In this document: positions 15,612 to 24,774 of the stretch, in pieces
How positions within the stretch are numbered: position 1 is the first letter of the stretch
Layout: every line of letters begins with the position of its first letter
Source: a virus
Virus record (IMG/VR): IMGVR_UViG_3300045912_000261
Span: 48,534 to 112,533 of that record
DNA length: 64,000 bases
Direction: 5' to 3' (one strand)
Position numbers and translations under genes: made by a program
Notes under the pieces: model-generated
Seen by the model: the letters and a program-made list of their open reading frames with translations, nothing else
Database searches by the model: none
Told to the model about the DNA's origin: nothing

Positions 15612-17780
15612 CTAGTACCCCTGACTCACGGCCGTACTCCAGATGCGGTTAGCCGTTGGTAGATACTGCGGGAAGTACTCGTTGCGCCACTTGGGACGGA
15701 GGCTGTATGAAGGCCTCTGTGCCGCAATAGCAAGCTCAGCCTGCCTTAGCCCCCGGTTGTAGAACGTCCTGAACTCGTCAGCAGAAGCCTTGGCATTCGC
15801 GTCCGCATCGAGCGCCTGCGTCTGGGTCATGCGGTAAGTTGCCATCCGGCCGTTAATGTTGCACTGGAAGAGGCCGAAAGAGGTGCCGTTGTCACCTACG
15901 GCGGCTGGATTGAAAGTGTTCCCCGTCTCGATCATGGCCGTAATGATGAAGGCGATTGGATCCCCTGCCGCACGAGCCCACCGGCAAACTGCGTTGAGCC
16001 CCATGGTGTTGTAGCTCCCGAACCTGAAAGAGCGGCCCGCAGTCGGCTTGGTTGTAGAGTGCTTGGGGCTGACTTGCGCAGCGAGGCCGCTCTGGCCTCC
16101 CGTAGAAGGCGTCCCTCCTCCTGGAGTGGGGCCCGTACCCCCAGGGTTGCCTCCTCCCGGAGAGGACACGCCAGGAACGATGGGCTGCGACCCGTCCTTG
16201 ACGTCCACGTGAACGTGGTCGTAATGGTTTCCTCCGGTAAAGCTCTTCCAGATGACCGTGCCCCGATTGTTGGACACAGCTCCTCCGGAAGCAGGCAGCC
16301 TCGGGAGGCCGAGCGCGTCACAGGCAATCTTCGCCAGCAGGTCAAGTGAAGGCGAGGTAGCTGACGTGGATCCGGCATTGCGTAGATCGTGAGCTGCAAT
16401 GTCAACCGCCAAGCCATACCTGTGGTTGGAGGGTCTACCTGTCCCCGCCACGGTGGAGCCTGGACGAAGTCCTGAAATGCAATACTGGCCTCCGGGAGTT
16501 ACGGTGATAAGCTCACGGTAGAACTGCACGACGTGTGGTTGGACGCCCTCCAGGTTAGTGGTAAAGTCGTCCTGACCCACAGGCGCAATTGTAGCTGCCT
16601 CCGGGTAGATCTCGCTAATGTCACCAACAACTACCGGACGACCATCTGGTCCGAAGGTTACTACTTCCTCAGCCTGAAGCTGCTCTGTCTTCTCTTCCTC
16701 AGTGAGCCTCCTGGCAGGGACAATAGCAACCCAGGAGAGGTCGATGTCCATGTTGTGCTCGCCGGCGGAAATCATGTGATCCACAGCATCCACGAAGAAC
16801 TTGCCCTTCAAACCGGTGTTGCGGTCGGCAATGACCAGAGCGTCAGTCGCGCGGATCGTGGGAATCCCCTCTGCGGACACTCTAGCTGTGCGGCGCAGCC
16901 TCTTAACCTTCTGCAGTCGGGCCCTTGCGAGCTGCTCTAACCTCTTGTACGAGTAAACGTTCGCCTGATCGTACTGGATCGTTTCCGTGATGCGGCCATA
17001 CCGGCGAATGTTGGGGTGGACAACTCGCACGGACTTCTGTGGAATGCGGTTGTCACCCAGGGATACTGCCCGGACGTCAGTAGCTACACCCTCCAAAGAC
17101 TCTGACCACTCAGCACCCTTCAAGTTTGTGGACTCAGAGATCTCCCAGGTGTTGCTTTGGGAGACCAACCGCGTAATATACATCACTCTGCCAATGGCCC
17201 GAATGCGATAGCGCACACCGGTATTAATTCTGTCCTCCGTGTACGCTGCGGTGATGATCTCTAGTGGCGTGCCTTCAAGCCTAACGAACGGGATCTTGAA
17301 CTTGGTCTTGGTAATCCTGTGCGGAATTTCGTGCTCCCGAAACACAGCAGTGGCAATCTGTGACGCCGTCCATCCCCCAGGGTGCCTATTGTCATCCTTG
17401 AAGACCCACGTGCGAGACCCCGTACGCTGCAGGAAGCTGGCAATGTCAAACGACGTAACAGTGGTTGTTGCAGCCAGCCGGTCCGTAAGTCCCCTCTCCC
17501 AGACGTAAAAGTGCATAGCCGGCCTGATCCACTTCTGAGTCAAAGGATCCATTACCTTCATGACCAGCCAGGTCCCGGGCGCAAGCACCTTCCTAGCCCA
17601 GCCCTCAGGGTCGTAGAAGGTGAAGTTGGCTTCAACTGCGGCACGGCTAGCATCTTCTCTCCAACTAACCGTACGCAGCATTGTGCTTACAGTGTAGGCA
17701 GGCTGCTGGTACGGAAAGGCTGTCAGAGAGATGTGATCGACTTTCTCCCGGGCACGCTGGAGTATAGACTTAGGAGGCAC
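15612..17780 (-). CDS. Tail hub (XkdQ/gpD-like) with M15-type peptidase and transglycosylase domains
   Basis: 722 residues from a GTG (17778-17780) overlapping the LysM gene stop. The N-terminal ~370 residues fit the XkdQ/gp27 hub (FQKTGSR-type DIASFLQRTGSRTW; LEQLARARLQKVKRLRRTARV). Residues ~440-530 carry an M15-like D,D-peptidase signature: His453 and Asp460 in HRYGLAVDI, His524 in HVHVD. After a Gly/Pro linker, residues ~590-722 look like a lysozyme-like transglycosylase (Glu618 in MIETG, then GTSFGLFQ). Two wall-degrading activities on the hub would aid penetration of a thick peptidoglycan layer. Confidence 0.85.
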   Translation of the reverse strand: MPPKSILQRAREKVDHISLTAFPYQQPAYTVSTMLRTVSWREDASRAAVEANFTFYDPEGWARKVLAPGTWLVMKVMDPLTQKWIRPAMHFYVWERGLTDRLAATTTVTSFDIASFLQRTGSRTWVFKDDNRHPGGWTASQIATAVFREHEIPHRITKTKFKIPFVRLEGTPLEIITAAYTEDRINTGVRYRIRAIGRVMYITRLVSQSNTWEISESTNLKGAEWSESLEGVATDVRAVSLGDNRIPQKSVRVVHPNIRRYGRITETIQYDQANVYSYKRLEQLARARLQKVKRLRRTARVSAEGIPTIRATDALVIADRNTGLKGKFFVDAVDHMISAGEHNMDIDLSWVAIVPARRLTEEEKTEQLQAEEVVTFGPDGRPVVVGDISEIYPEAATIAPVGQDDFTTNLEGVQPHVVQFYRELITVTPGGQYCISGLRPGSTVAGTGRPSNHRYGLAVDIAAHDLRNAGSTSATSPSLDLLAKIACDALGLPRLPASGGAVSNNRGTVIWKSFTGGNHYDHVHVDVKDGSQPIVPGVSSPGGGNPGGTGPTPGGGTPSTGGQSGLAAQVSPKHSTTKPTAGRSFRFGSYNTMGLNAVCRWARAAGDPIAFIITAMIETGNTFNPAAVGDNGTSFGLFQCNINGRMATYRMTQTQALDADANAKASADEFRTFYNRGLRQAELAIAAQRPSYSLRPKWRNEYFPQYLPTANRIWSTAVSQGY

Positions 17781-18682
17781 TACAGATCAGGCCTCACAGG
17801 AGTACTGTTAGCTAGCCTAATTGGTGGACGCGGACGAGTACCTGAAGGGGGCGTGCGGCTCACCGGAGGCTTAGGCTTAGTTTGCGTATCGGACGGCAGC
17901 TTGAGCACCTTGGGTTGACCGCTCTTGTCCTTCGGAACAGCTGGTCCCTTGATCTTGTTCAACTTGGCGATATCCTTCCACCGGCCGGCATCACCATACC
18001 AGCGGATGGCGACATCCCTAAGGTCCTCTCCTGCCTTCGGACGATACGTCTTAGGCAGTTTGAAGAAGCGGGTCCCGCCACGGCGGCGAATGGCTTGAGG
18101 CTCGTACTCGCCGAAGACGATGTCGAACAGGCGATCCCCCGGCCTTCCTGCGGCTTCAGACCACGAGAAGTTTAGGATCCGGGCAGGCATCTTCAGGATG
18201 TTGCTGACGCTGTTGCGGTCACCTACGATGGTGAAACCTACGGAAGCAACGTCCGTGCCCGTAATGAGCCAGAAAATGTCATTGTTGTCCCTCAAGGTCT
18301 CCAGAACCTGGCACGCGAACTGGGGCGAGTTGTAGTCCTGCATCGTTCTAAGGCCCTGGCACAGGCGGGCCAACCCCTCGAACGAGCGATACTCGTCTGA
18401 GGGGAAGAAGCTGGAGAAGGTGACCTCCCGGAGAGGTGGGCCCACGGGATGCGCTGCAATACCCGCGCCAACAAGCTGCACCTCATTCCACAGGCCTGCG
18501 CCTGAGACCGTATACTCCTGTGGAGCAACCGGGAACCAGAAGCCACGCTCCTCCAGCTGTGGTGAGCGGGTCACCTCCTCGATACGGCGCAGGTAAATTG
18601 CACGGGCCTTACCCCGAGGGGTGGGGTCCCTAACAAGGGCTGTGCCTTGCGCTCCGGCGTTGATAGCTAGCTCAAGGGGCAT
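17780..18682 (-). CDS. LysM-domain tail protein (XkdP-like)
   Basis: 300 residues. Residues ~205-260 form a LysM-like motif (PKTYRPKAGEDLRDVAIRWYG; WKDIAKLNKIK), as in gp53/XkdP baseplate proteins that sit between tape measure and hub. The N-terminal ~190 residues resemble the tail-binding part of that family. A Pro/Arg-rich tail follows. Tightly packed: one base shared with the hub gene and a few bases from the tape measure. Confidence 0.85.
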   Translation of the reverse strand: MPLELAINAGAQGTALVRDPTPRGKARAIYLRRIEEVTRSPQLEERGFWFPVAPQEYTVSGAGLWNEVQLVGAGIAAHPVGPPLREVTFSSFFPSDEYRSFEGLARLCQGLRTMQDYNSPQFACQVLETLRDNNDIFWLITGTDVASVGFTIVGDRNSVSNILKMPARILNFSWSEAAGRPGDRLFDIVFGEYEPQAIRRRGGTRFFKLPKTYRPKAGEDLRDVAIRWYGDAGRWKDIAKLNKIKGPAVPKDKSGQPKVLKLPSDTQTKPKPPVSRTPPSGTRPRPPIRLANSTPVRPDL

Positions 18683-18685
18683 GGG

Positions 18686-21661
18686 CTAGGTGTACATCCC
18701 TGCGATGTCTTCCGCGGGAAGCTGGAAGCGCATCTTGTTAATCTCCCTCTCGAGCTCCTTGAAGAACTGCTCAGGATCGTTGGTGTAGATGTTCACGGTA
18801 GCAATGTTGACGTTGGTGCCTCGGGGGGAGCGAGAGCCCTCAGTTCCACTCCCCCTTCGGCCATGCGTGGTCGGGGTCAGGACGGCCCCTCTAGAGGGCT
18901 TAATGCCCCTCTGTGCGTAAGACCGAATTGCCTGCAGCAGCACTTCGGCCCCCTTGGGTGTCGGGCGACTTAGCGGAACGATGGCCTCCGTACCATGCAG
19001 GAGGGCCCAGCTACCCGACATCGGTCCGTGGAAGATTCCCCCACTCTGGAAAACGTCGGCCCCTCTTCGCCTCCGCTCCTCCTGCTGGCGCCTTCGACGG
19101 GCCCTTCTAGCGCCTCCGGGAAGGGATCTGTCCAGGGCTTCGGCAGCGCCCCCTAAGGCTGCACCAAGAGTGCCCATTAGGGCCTGAGTGAGGATATCGG
19201 GGTTGAGCATCCCTTCGAAGCGCCTCATCAAGGCCTCTGCCAGCCTCATAGCTGATCCTTCAGGGGCCCTCTTGTTGCGCTCCATCTCCTCGGCGAAGTC
19301 GATCATCATCATGGCGGCAATGTTACGCGCCGACTCCGGCAGAAGCTTCAGCTGCTCAATCGCAGCCTGCTTAAGCCGAGCGGGGGTAACCTTTCCGAAC
19401 TCCAACCTTTGGTTGAAGAGGGTAAGCGCAGTTTGAATGCCTCCGCCACGAATGGCCTTGAGGGTGTCCTCGTTGAGGTTGGGCCCGAAGGTTATAGGAC
19501 TCATCTTACTGATGTCCCTACCCTCGCGGAGGAGCTCGTAGACCCTCTGCTCAGAGTTTCTCTGTCTCTCAAGGTCCTTCCGTCGGCCTCTCTCCATCAG
19601 CTCCCAGCCACCCCAGACACCCAACGCGAAGGCTGCAAGGGGTCCGGTCATTCCTCCAGGGATCTTCCTCATCGGACCCGGCATCTTTCCACCGGGAACT
19701 CCGGGAACTCCTCCCCCCGGGCCCATAGGAATAGTGAAAATAGGGTCTGATGCGCTACCCTTGGGGCGGCCCTCGAAGAACTTGCCGATACCAGGAATCT
19801 TGGAGAGAATGTTGACGCCGAAGGCCCGATTGGCGAAGACTGCGCCACCAGTAGCAGCAATTAGGACCTTCTTCACCCAGTCGGGCAGGTTGTTAAAGCC
19901 CTCCAGGATCCTTGTGAAGGCGGAGGCTACGGCACCGATTGCAGGGGCGAAGATCTCGGATACGAAGATGGCCAGCTCAGAGATGGCAGCGAGCATGCGA
20001 GGGAAGATTGGCCCCAGATGCTCAGTAAAGTTGCGGGCAACCTCGACAATGGCTGGCAGGACGCTGTTAGTGAGGGCATCCACAATGGGGTCGAGGAATG
20101 GATCCCCGATCTCAGCTAGCTCCATGATGGACTTAATTAGCCCCTCGAATAGCCTACCCAGAGCGCGCAGATGCGGAATTTGGTTGACGAACCCGATGCG
20201 CATATCCTGGGTGTTCATCCCCGAGATGCGGTCGAGCTGCCTCGCTAGCTCGTTCAGAATCCACGTTGCCAGCGGGGCTGCTGCGAACGTAACCTTGTTC
20301 CAGACATCCACGAGGGAAGTAAGGAAGTTCCAAATGGCCCGAAGGACCGGCCGCATCTGGTTAAAGGCCGACGTCCAGCCTCGCAGACCCTCATCAGAGG
20401 AGGCCGTTTCAGCCAAGCGGCCGAGCCACGAGTTGAGGCCTCGCAGGATCCATTGCGCCAGAGGCGTAGCCGCAATCATTACCCCCCGAAGCACGATGGC
20501 TAGCTTGCCGAAGGCTCTCGCAGTATCTTCGGCCAAATCGGGCATGGGAGCAAGCAGCCTCTGGTTGAGCTGGATCTCCCTGGGGTCGCGCATGAAGGAG
20601 ATGAACGATCGACCAAGACGTTCGTTGACATTACCCATCTCGCGGATGAATGGCCCGTAGATGGGTAGTAGCTCTGCTGCGGCGTTCAAGGTGTCCGCAG
20701 TGAGCCTGATGATCTGTTCCCTCATTCCAGAGGTTTCCTGCTCCCACACGCGGCCCAGCTGCTTGACAGCCCCAATAACAGCGTACTCCGAGGCCGTCAG
20801 CTTGGAGTTAGCCTCTTGGAGTTGCTTGAGCGCATCCCTGCGCTCCTGCGCCGTAGTGGCAGTATTGACGGCCTCGGCGGCTGCCTGCACTGCCTGGTAC
20901 TTTTCCTGGATGTCCGTGAGGGCAGGAATGCCTACCGCTGCAACGGCCGCGAACGCAAACCCAACCGCACCTAGGATGGGGAGCATAGCAGCTAAACCCG
21001 CGCCGAGGGCCGAGAGGACAGGGATGGCGGCCAGAACCGCCGCCGTCAAGGCCTCAACCGCAGTGGACAGCTCAGCCAAGAGACCGGTCATGGCTACGAC
21101 CACGAAGCCTGAGAAGCCTCCCAGGAAGCCTCTACGGCCCCGGAAGACCCTCAGGATGTCCCGGAAAGCCCCAATCGGCCCCCTTCCCCCTCCTCTACCA
21201 CCACCGCGTCTATCGAAGCCCTCTGCCCCCACCGCCCCTCCAACTCCAGCACCAACCATAGCCGCGAGGTTAGCTTCTCTTCTCGCCCTCTCAGCTCCTG
21301 CCCTAGCCCGGAGGGAGGGGTCTAGCCGGGGTGTAAACTCTCCCGTGGTGGTGTCGACCACTCCACCCAAGCGCTCCGCCCGCCTGTGCAGAGACTGGTA
21401 GCGCTTCATAAGAGCTATCCGGGCCTTAGCCCAGCGTTCCTCCTCCTCCCTAGTTCTCTTAACCTCCTCCCGGTGCCTCCGGATCCTATCGGTAAGCTTC
21501 GCGAGGGACCCAGTAGCATCCCGATTAAGCTGGTCCATCATCTTCGTCTGCCTGTTGTTGCGCTCCAACTCCCTTTCAAGGCGCGCAGCATTGTCCCGGA
21601 TGCGCCCTAGCTGGCGCGACATCCGGTCGTGCAGGACGAAGAAGGCGTCTACTCGGGCCAC
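18686..21661 (-). CDS. Tape measure protein
   Basis: 991 residues from a GTG (21659-21661) overlapping the frameshifted chaperone stop in TAGTG. An N-terminal coiled coil (~10-100, rich in Arg/Glu) is followed by a Gly/Arg linker and hydrophobic segments (~190-250, including LSALGAGLAAMLPILGAVGFAFAAV), then long amphipathic helices. At ~1.5 angstrom per residue it implies a tail near 150 nm. The C-terminus (NVNIATVNIYTND..FFKELEREI) is typical of tape measures. Confidence 0.9.
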   Translation of the reverse strand: MARVDAFFVLHDRMSRQLGRIRDNAARLERELERNNRQTKMMDQLNRDATGSLAKLTDRIRRHREEVKRTREEEERWAKARIALMKRYQSLHRRAERLGGVVDTTTGEFTPRLDPSLRARAGAERARREANLAAMVGAGVGGAVGAEGFDRRGGGRGGGRGPIGAFRDILRVFRGRRGFLGGFSGFVVVAMTGLLAELSTAVEALTAAVLAAIPVLSALGAGLAAMLPILGAVGFAFAAVAAVGIPALTDIQEKYQAVQAAAEAVNTATTAQERRDALKQLQEANSKLTASEYAVIGAVKQLGRVWEQETSGMREQIIRLTADTLNAAAELLPIYGPFIREMGNVNERLGRSFISFMRDPREIQLNQRLLAPMPDLAEDTARAFGKLAIVLRGVMIAATPLAQWILRGLNSWLGRLAETASSDEGLRGWTSAFNQMRPVLRAIWNFLTSLVDVWNKVTFAAAPLATWILNELARQLDRISGMNTQDMRIGFVNQIPHLRALGRLFEGLIKSIMELAEIGDPFLDPIVDALTNSVLPAIVEVARNFTEHLGPIFPRMLAAISELAIFVSEIFAPAIGAVASAFTRILEGFNNLPDWVKKVLIAATGGAVFANRAFGVNILSKIPGIGKFFEGRPKGSASDPIFTIPMGPGGGVPGVPGGKMPGPMRKIPGGMTGPLAAFALGVWGGWELMERGRRKDLERQRNSEQRVYELLREGRDISKMSPITFGPNLNEDTLKAIRGGGIQTALTLFNQRLEFGKVTPARLKQAAIEQLKLLPESARNIAAMMMIDFAEEMERNKRAPEGSAMRLAEALMRRFEGMLNPDILTQALMGTLGAALGGAAEALDRSLPGGARRARRRRQQEERRRRGADVFQSGGIFHGPMSGSWALLHGTEAIVPLSRPTPKGAEVLLQAIRSYAQRGIKPSRGAVLTPTTHGRRGSGTEGSRSPRGTNVNIATVNIYTNDPEQFFKELEREINKMRFQLPAEDIAGMYT

Positions 21662-22385
21662 TAGACCCTCTGGGCGTCTTCCTCAGCCTTAATTTCGGCG
21701 CAAGCTGAAATGAAGGCTCGAGTCTTATGGGGGTTAGGCGGGGGAGGGATCCGCCACTGACCGGATCCCTCAGGCCACTCGCGCTCCTTGCCCATGTTGT
21801 AGAACTGGTACAAGTCTACATACCCCGCCCGGAACACGTTGTAAAGAGCGGTCGCAATTCCTGGACCGCTCTTTACGAGTTTTTTACTACTGTCACCGCG
21901 TCGTCGCCGCCACCGGAGAGATCCATGACGATCTCAGCTACGGAGCTCAGTTCCAGAGGCTTGAACTTCTCCATGAGGAAATCCGCTAGACTACGGTGCC
22001 CCACGTGCTTGGTGAAGTCGGGCTCCACGAGGGCTGCCGCAACAATGTGCGCCGACATCTCCGTAAGGCGACGGTTGGGCCTCGAGTTGTCCCTCAGACG
22101 CCTCCGGCCAGCCCTGCTCCCGAGGGAAGAGTCGTCGAACATCTCGAAGATGTCACCCAACTCCCTCTCTGAAAGCTCCCTGACCGTGAGGTGGAAGGGA
22201 CGCCCGAGACGCTGGGTCCAGGAACGGATCTCCACCGTCTCGGTGTCAACTGCTGCTGCGTCCGCGCTGAGGAAGGCATCCACGATGTCCTTCTCGTCTT
22301 CGGGCGTCATGCCCGCACCAACCGTAATCCCAGGATCCTCCTCCTGGGGGCCGGCATCCTCTGGAACGTGTGAAACAACCGACAT
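21661..22385 (-). CDS. Frameshifted tail assembly chaperone (long form, -1 shift)
   Basis: Reading back one base at AAAAAAC (21885-21879) joins the short chaperone to a second frame that runs to a TAG at 21661-21663, giving a product of about 241 residues. The extension (LYNVFRAGYVDLYQFYNMG; QWRIPPPPNPHKTRAF) looks like real coding sequence, ends exactly at the tape-measure start and has no ribosome site of its own. Such gpG/gpT pairs, encoded between tube and tape-measure genes, are near-universal in long-tailed phages. Confidence 0.8.
21841..21885 (-). promoter_or_regulatory. Programmed -1 frameshift signal: A AAA AAC plus perfect hairpin
   Basis: On the minus strand the heptamer AAAAAAC (21885-21879) is followed after 2 nt by a perfect 13-bp stem (arms 21876-21864 and 21853-21841, GTAAAGAGCGGTC and its complement) with a 10-nt loop. 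The zero-frame stop TAA lies in the stem's first arm. The 2-nt spacer is shorter than usual. Read on the plus strand the same DNA is a hairpin followed by T6, i.e. a plausible intrinsic terminator against antisense transcription. Confidence 0.75.
21873..22385 (-). CDS. Tail assembly chaperone (short form, XkdN-like)
   Basis: 170 residues, ATG at 22385 preceded by GAAGGAG. The core (EIRSWTQRLGRPFHLTVRELSERELGD) resembles XkdN/gpG-type chaperones that bind the tape measure during tail assembly. The frame ends VVKNS, and the codons just before the stop form the slippery heptamer A AAA AAC. Confidence 0.85.
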   Translation of the reverse strand: MSVVSHVPEDAGPQEEDPGITVGAGMTPEDEKDIVDAFLSADAAAVDTETVEIRSWTQRLGRPFHLTVRELSERELGDIFEMFDDSSLGSRAGRRRLRDNSRPNRRLTEMSAHIVAAALVEPDFTKHVGHRSLADFLMEKFKPLELSSVAEIVMDLSGGGDDAVTVVKNS

Positions 22386-22426
22386 GTGAGGGCTCCTTCG
22401 TACTGCTTGTGTGGAACAGGACTCCC

Positions 22427-22455
22427 CGGAATGGCCGAAGCCGGCATTTTTTTTT
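22427..22455 (+). terminator. Plus-strand intrinsic terminator, antisense to the tail operon
   Basis: AATGGCCGAAGCCGGCATT forms a short stem (GCCG/CGGC with one bulged G and an AAT/ATT extension) followed by nine T. It lies in the ~168-bp gap between tube and chaperone genes, which are transcribed the other way. It could stop rightward antisense transcription; function is inferred. Confidence 0.5.
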
Positions 22456-22553
22456 GGGGAGGAAACACCCTCCGTGCGGGCCGCGGAGCGAGGTCGCAGG
22501 ACCAGGCTCCGGTGAGGCCGTCACTTCAGAGTGTCATGCCTATCACTCGCTTG

Positions 22554-23018
22554 TTACGGGGCTGGGATCCTGGCGCCCGGCTCGACACCTTCGAACGAGA
22601 AGGGCCACTCCCGCCCGACCAGGTCGGTAAGCTGGAAACCACCAGTGTACGACCAGAACAGAACGTCCAGGAGGGTCTCTGTCTCTCGCCCATGTGCGTG
22701 AGGGCTGTCCAGGGCCACCAGAAGGTTCAGAGGCGGCCTAGGATCGATGCCGGCATCGCGCATGGCCCGAAGCTGCTGCGGCGTCGTAGCCACGTAGTTC
22801 AGGAACGTATCCTCCCAACGGGAATACACCTTGTGCATCCGTAGGGTGCCTGTGCCGGTAATGATCCCTTCCGTAAAGGTGTTCCACCGGGTTCCAACCT
22901 GGGGTACGTCTACCCTCTCGATTTCGATCGAGTACTCAATGCCCGTCACCTCAGCGAGGATCTGGCCATCGCGGTAAACTTCACCCCATCTCCCGTGGAC
23001 GACTTTCACCCTTGGCAT
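22554..23018 (-). CDS. Tail tube protein (XkdM-like)
   Basis: 154 residues. The pattern HGRWGEVYRDGQILAEVTGIE, then GTRWNTFTEGIITGTGTLRMH and VYSRWED, matches the XkdM/gp19-type inner tube protein of contractile tails. It follows the sheath gene by 17 bp, the conserved order. The product polymerises as hexameric rings around the tape measure. Confidence 0.9.
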   Translation of the reverse strand: MPRVKVVHGRWGEVYRDGQILAEVTGIEYSIEIERVDVPQVGTRWNTFTEGIITGTGTLRMHKVYSRWEDTFLNYVATTPQQLRAMRDAGIDPRPPLNLLVALDSPHAHGRETETLLDVLFWSYTGGFQLTDLVGREWPFSFEGVEPGARIPAP

Positions 23019-23035
23019 ACTCTATGCTCCTTCCC

Positions 23036-24484
23036 TTATGCTGCCGGGATGCTTACGCGGCCAAGGATTTGTTCGATGCCCGGCGCAGGCTTGTACGAGA
23101 ACAGGATGTAGAGCGTCTCGCCCGTGTTGTCCTGTGCGGGGTCGTAAACCACGGTTGCCCCTGGGACGGTAACGTCGGCCTCTTCGAGGGCCTTCAGCTC
23201 GCCTCGGAACATCGCCAGGATGCTGTCGCGGCCGGACGGGGTGTTCGAGATCGGCTGCCCGATGATCCGCTCCTGTACTAGGAGATCGAACCTACGGAAG
23301 GTGTGGTGCAGCCTCCGCATGAACAGAAGGCTGTCGAACTTACCCTTGTTGGGATCCGTTGCTGACGTAGCCTGGTAGGTTGTCTTGCCACGCTGTAGGC
23401 GCACGATGCCGGAGTCGTTGACGATCGGCACGACGCCCCCGCGCACCATGGACTCAACCTCAGTCACGGACGGAGGAGAGGCTAGCTGTACGCCCTCAAG
23501 GCGAGCACCCGAGATCGAGCGGTACTGAGCCGCCGCGGAAATGATCCCCGCGATCCGGGCAGCCATCCTTGCGGAGTTGTAAGGCAGGCCGTCGACAGTG
23601 ACGTCCCCGTGGATAGCAACAACGTACTCAGAGGCCAGTGCGGTCGCTCGGGTAATGGCCGCAGCCGAAGTCTCAGACGTAGGACCACCGATCACCATGT
23701 GGAACAACTTGCCCTCAGAGTTCAGGCGCTTGGTCCACTCGACGTAGGCCGTACGGATGGCGCCCGTGTCGTCAGGCAGGTCGTCCACTGCGAAAGTGTC
23801 GAAGCCGCCGTAGGCCTCGAACGCATCCATCGCAGCCGTGTGGTCCCCAGCTACGAGGGAAGTTCCTGAGTTACCGCCCGTAAGAGCCTGGTTGGTGACT
23901 ACCGCGAGCGCCACACCATCAATGAGCACCGCCGCGTCGACGAACTGGGACCGCGCGTTAATCGAAGCCGCGAATCCCGCAATGTTCGCCTTCGTGTCCG
24001 TGAAAGTCTCCCTAAGGGTAGTACCTTCCAGAATGAGGATGTCATTCTTAGTTGCGTCTCCTGGTGTCTCACGGACAGTCACACGCAGGTTGTTGCCCCG
24101 AGTGCCCTTGTATGCCGCCGTCAGGGTAAGGGCGGCCGCTGGTGTGGTGTTGTTGAGCGTAATCGCCGCTTTCGCACCCGCGGACCCCACCGCCCGGTAT
24201 GCCAGAACCGTGGAGGCTCCGTTGCGCTCGGCTGTCCCCTCTCCCTCAAGTGCCTGAGTGATGGTGAAGTGCGCTGTTGAAGTGCTGCCATAGGTGGCCA
24301 GGGCCTGAGACTCAGTTCCAATCTCGACGATTGAGTTGTCAGGACCCCAGTCTGCCTTGACTACTACTGCCGCAACCCCCCTAGATACGTCTCGCGTCTT
24401 GGGGAGGGCTGCGACCTCGACGTTGATGAAGACTCCGCCTCTCTGAGGCGGGTCTGTGACGTTGTAACTACCTCCGAATGCCAT
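23036..24484 (-). CDS. Tail sheath protein
   Basis: 482 residues. The N-terminus (PPQRGGVFINVEVAALPKTRDVSRG), the Gly/Ala-rich middle (LTAAYKGTRGNNLRVTVRE) and the C-terminal region (LLVQERIIGQPISNTPSGRDSIL, then ADVTVPGATVVYDP) match the XkdK/phage sheath family. This is the contractile outer tube and the gene that defines the virion as a myovirus. Confidence 0.95.
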   Translation of the reverse strand: MAFGGSYNVTDPPQRGGVFINVEVAALPKTRDVSRGVAAVVVKADWGPDNSIVEIGTESQALATYGSTSTAHFTITQALEGEGTAERNGASTVLAYRAVGSAGAKAAITLNNTTPAAALTLTAAYKGTRGNNLRVTVRETPGDATKNDILILEGTTLRETFTDTKANIAGFAASINARSQFVDAAVLIDGVALAVVTNQALTGGNSGTSLVAGDHTAAMDAFEAYGGFDTFAVDDLPDDTGAIRTAYVEWTKRLNSEGKLFHMVIGGPTSETSAAAITRATALASEYVVAIHGDVTVDGLPYNSARMAARIAGIISAAAQYRSISGARLEGVQLASPPSVTEVESMVRGGVVPIVNDSGIVRLQRGKTTYQATSATDPNKGKFDSLLFMRRLHHTFRRFDLLVQERIIGQPISNTPSGRDSILAMFRGELKALEEADVTVPGATVVYDPAQDNTGETLYILFSYKPAPGIEQILGRVSIPAA

Positions 24485-24495
24485 CTATCCGCCTC

Positions 24496-24765
24496 CTAGC
24501 TAACTTCGCGGGAGAGGAAGTCTTCAACAGCCCTCTTAGCCTCTTCGCGAGTGCACTCAGAGACCCCTAGAAGAGCCGCGTGTACAATCTCAGGCTTGGT
24601 GCCTAGAGCCGCGAACGAGTTCTCTGCCCACACGCTCGAGGACTGCATGTTGGGGGCCTCGAAGGTCGTGGGCTCGGGCGCAGATGCCTCCTCCTGCTTC
24701 TCAACAGCCTCCTCCTGGGACGACTGCGACTGAGGTGCTGCCTTCTTGGTGCTCTTCTGCTCCAT
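24496..24765 (-). CDS. Hypothetical protein before the sheath gene
   Basis: 89 residues. Lys/Gln/Ala/Glu-rich disordered N-terminus, then a compact ~45-residue C-terminal part (SFAALGTKPEIVHAALLGVSECTREEAKRAVEDFL) that resembles small helical domains seen in phage proteins next to sheath genes. Function unknown. ATG at 24765. Confidence 0.75.
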   Translation of the reverse strand: MEQKSTKKAAPQSQSSQEEAVEKQEEASAPEPTTFEAPNMQSSSVWAENSFAALGTKPEIVHAALLGVSECTREEAKRAVEDFLSREVS

Positions 24766-24774
24766 TGGTACCTT

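Noticed and set aside
19734-21401. Two long plus-strand frames (308 and 246 codons) across the tape measure gene
   Set aside because: They are antisense to a well-supported tape measure with correct neighbours, lack ribosome sites and have low-complexity translations.
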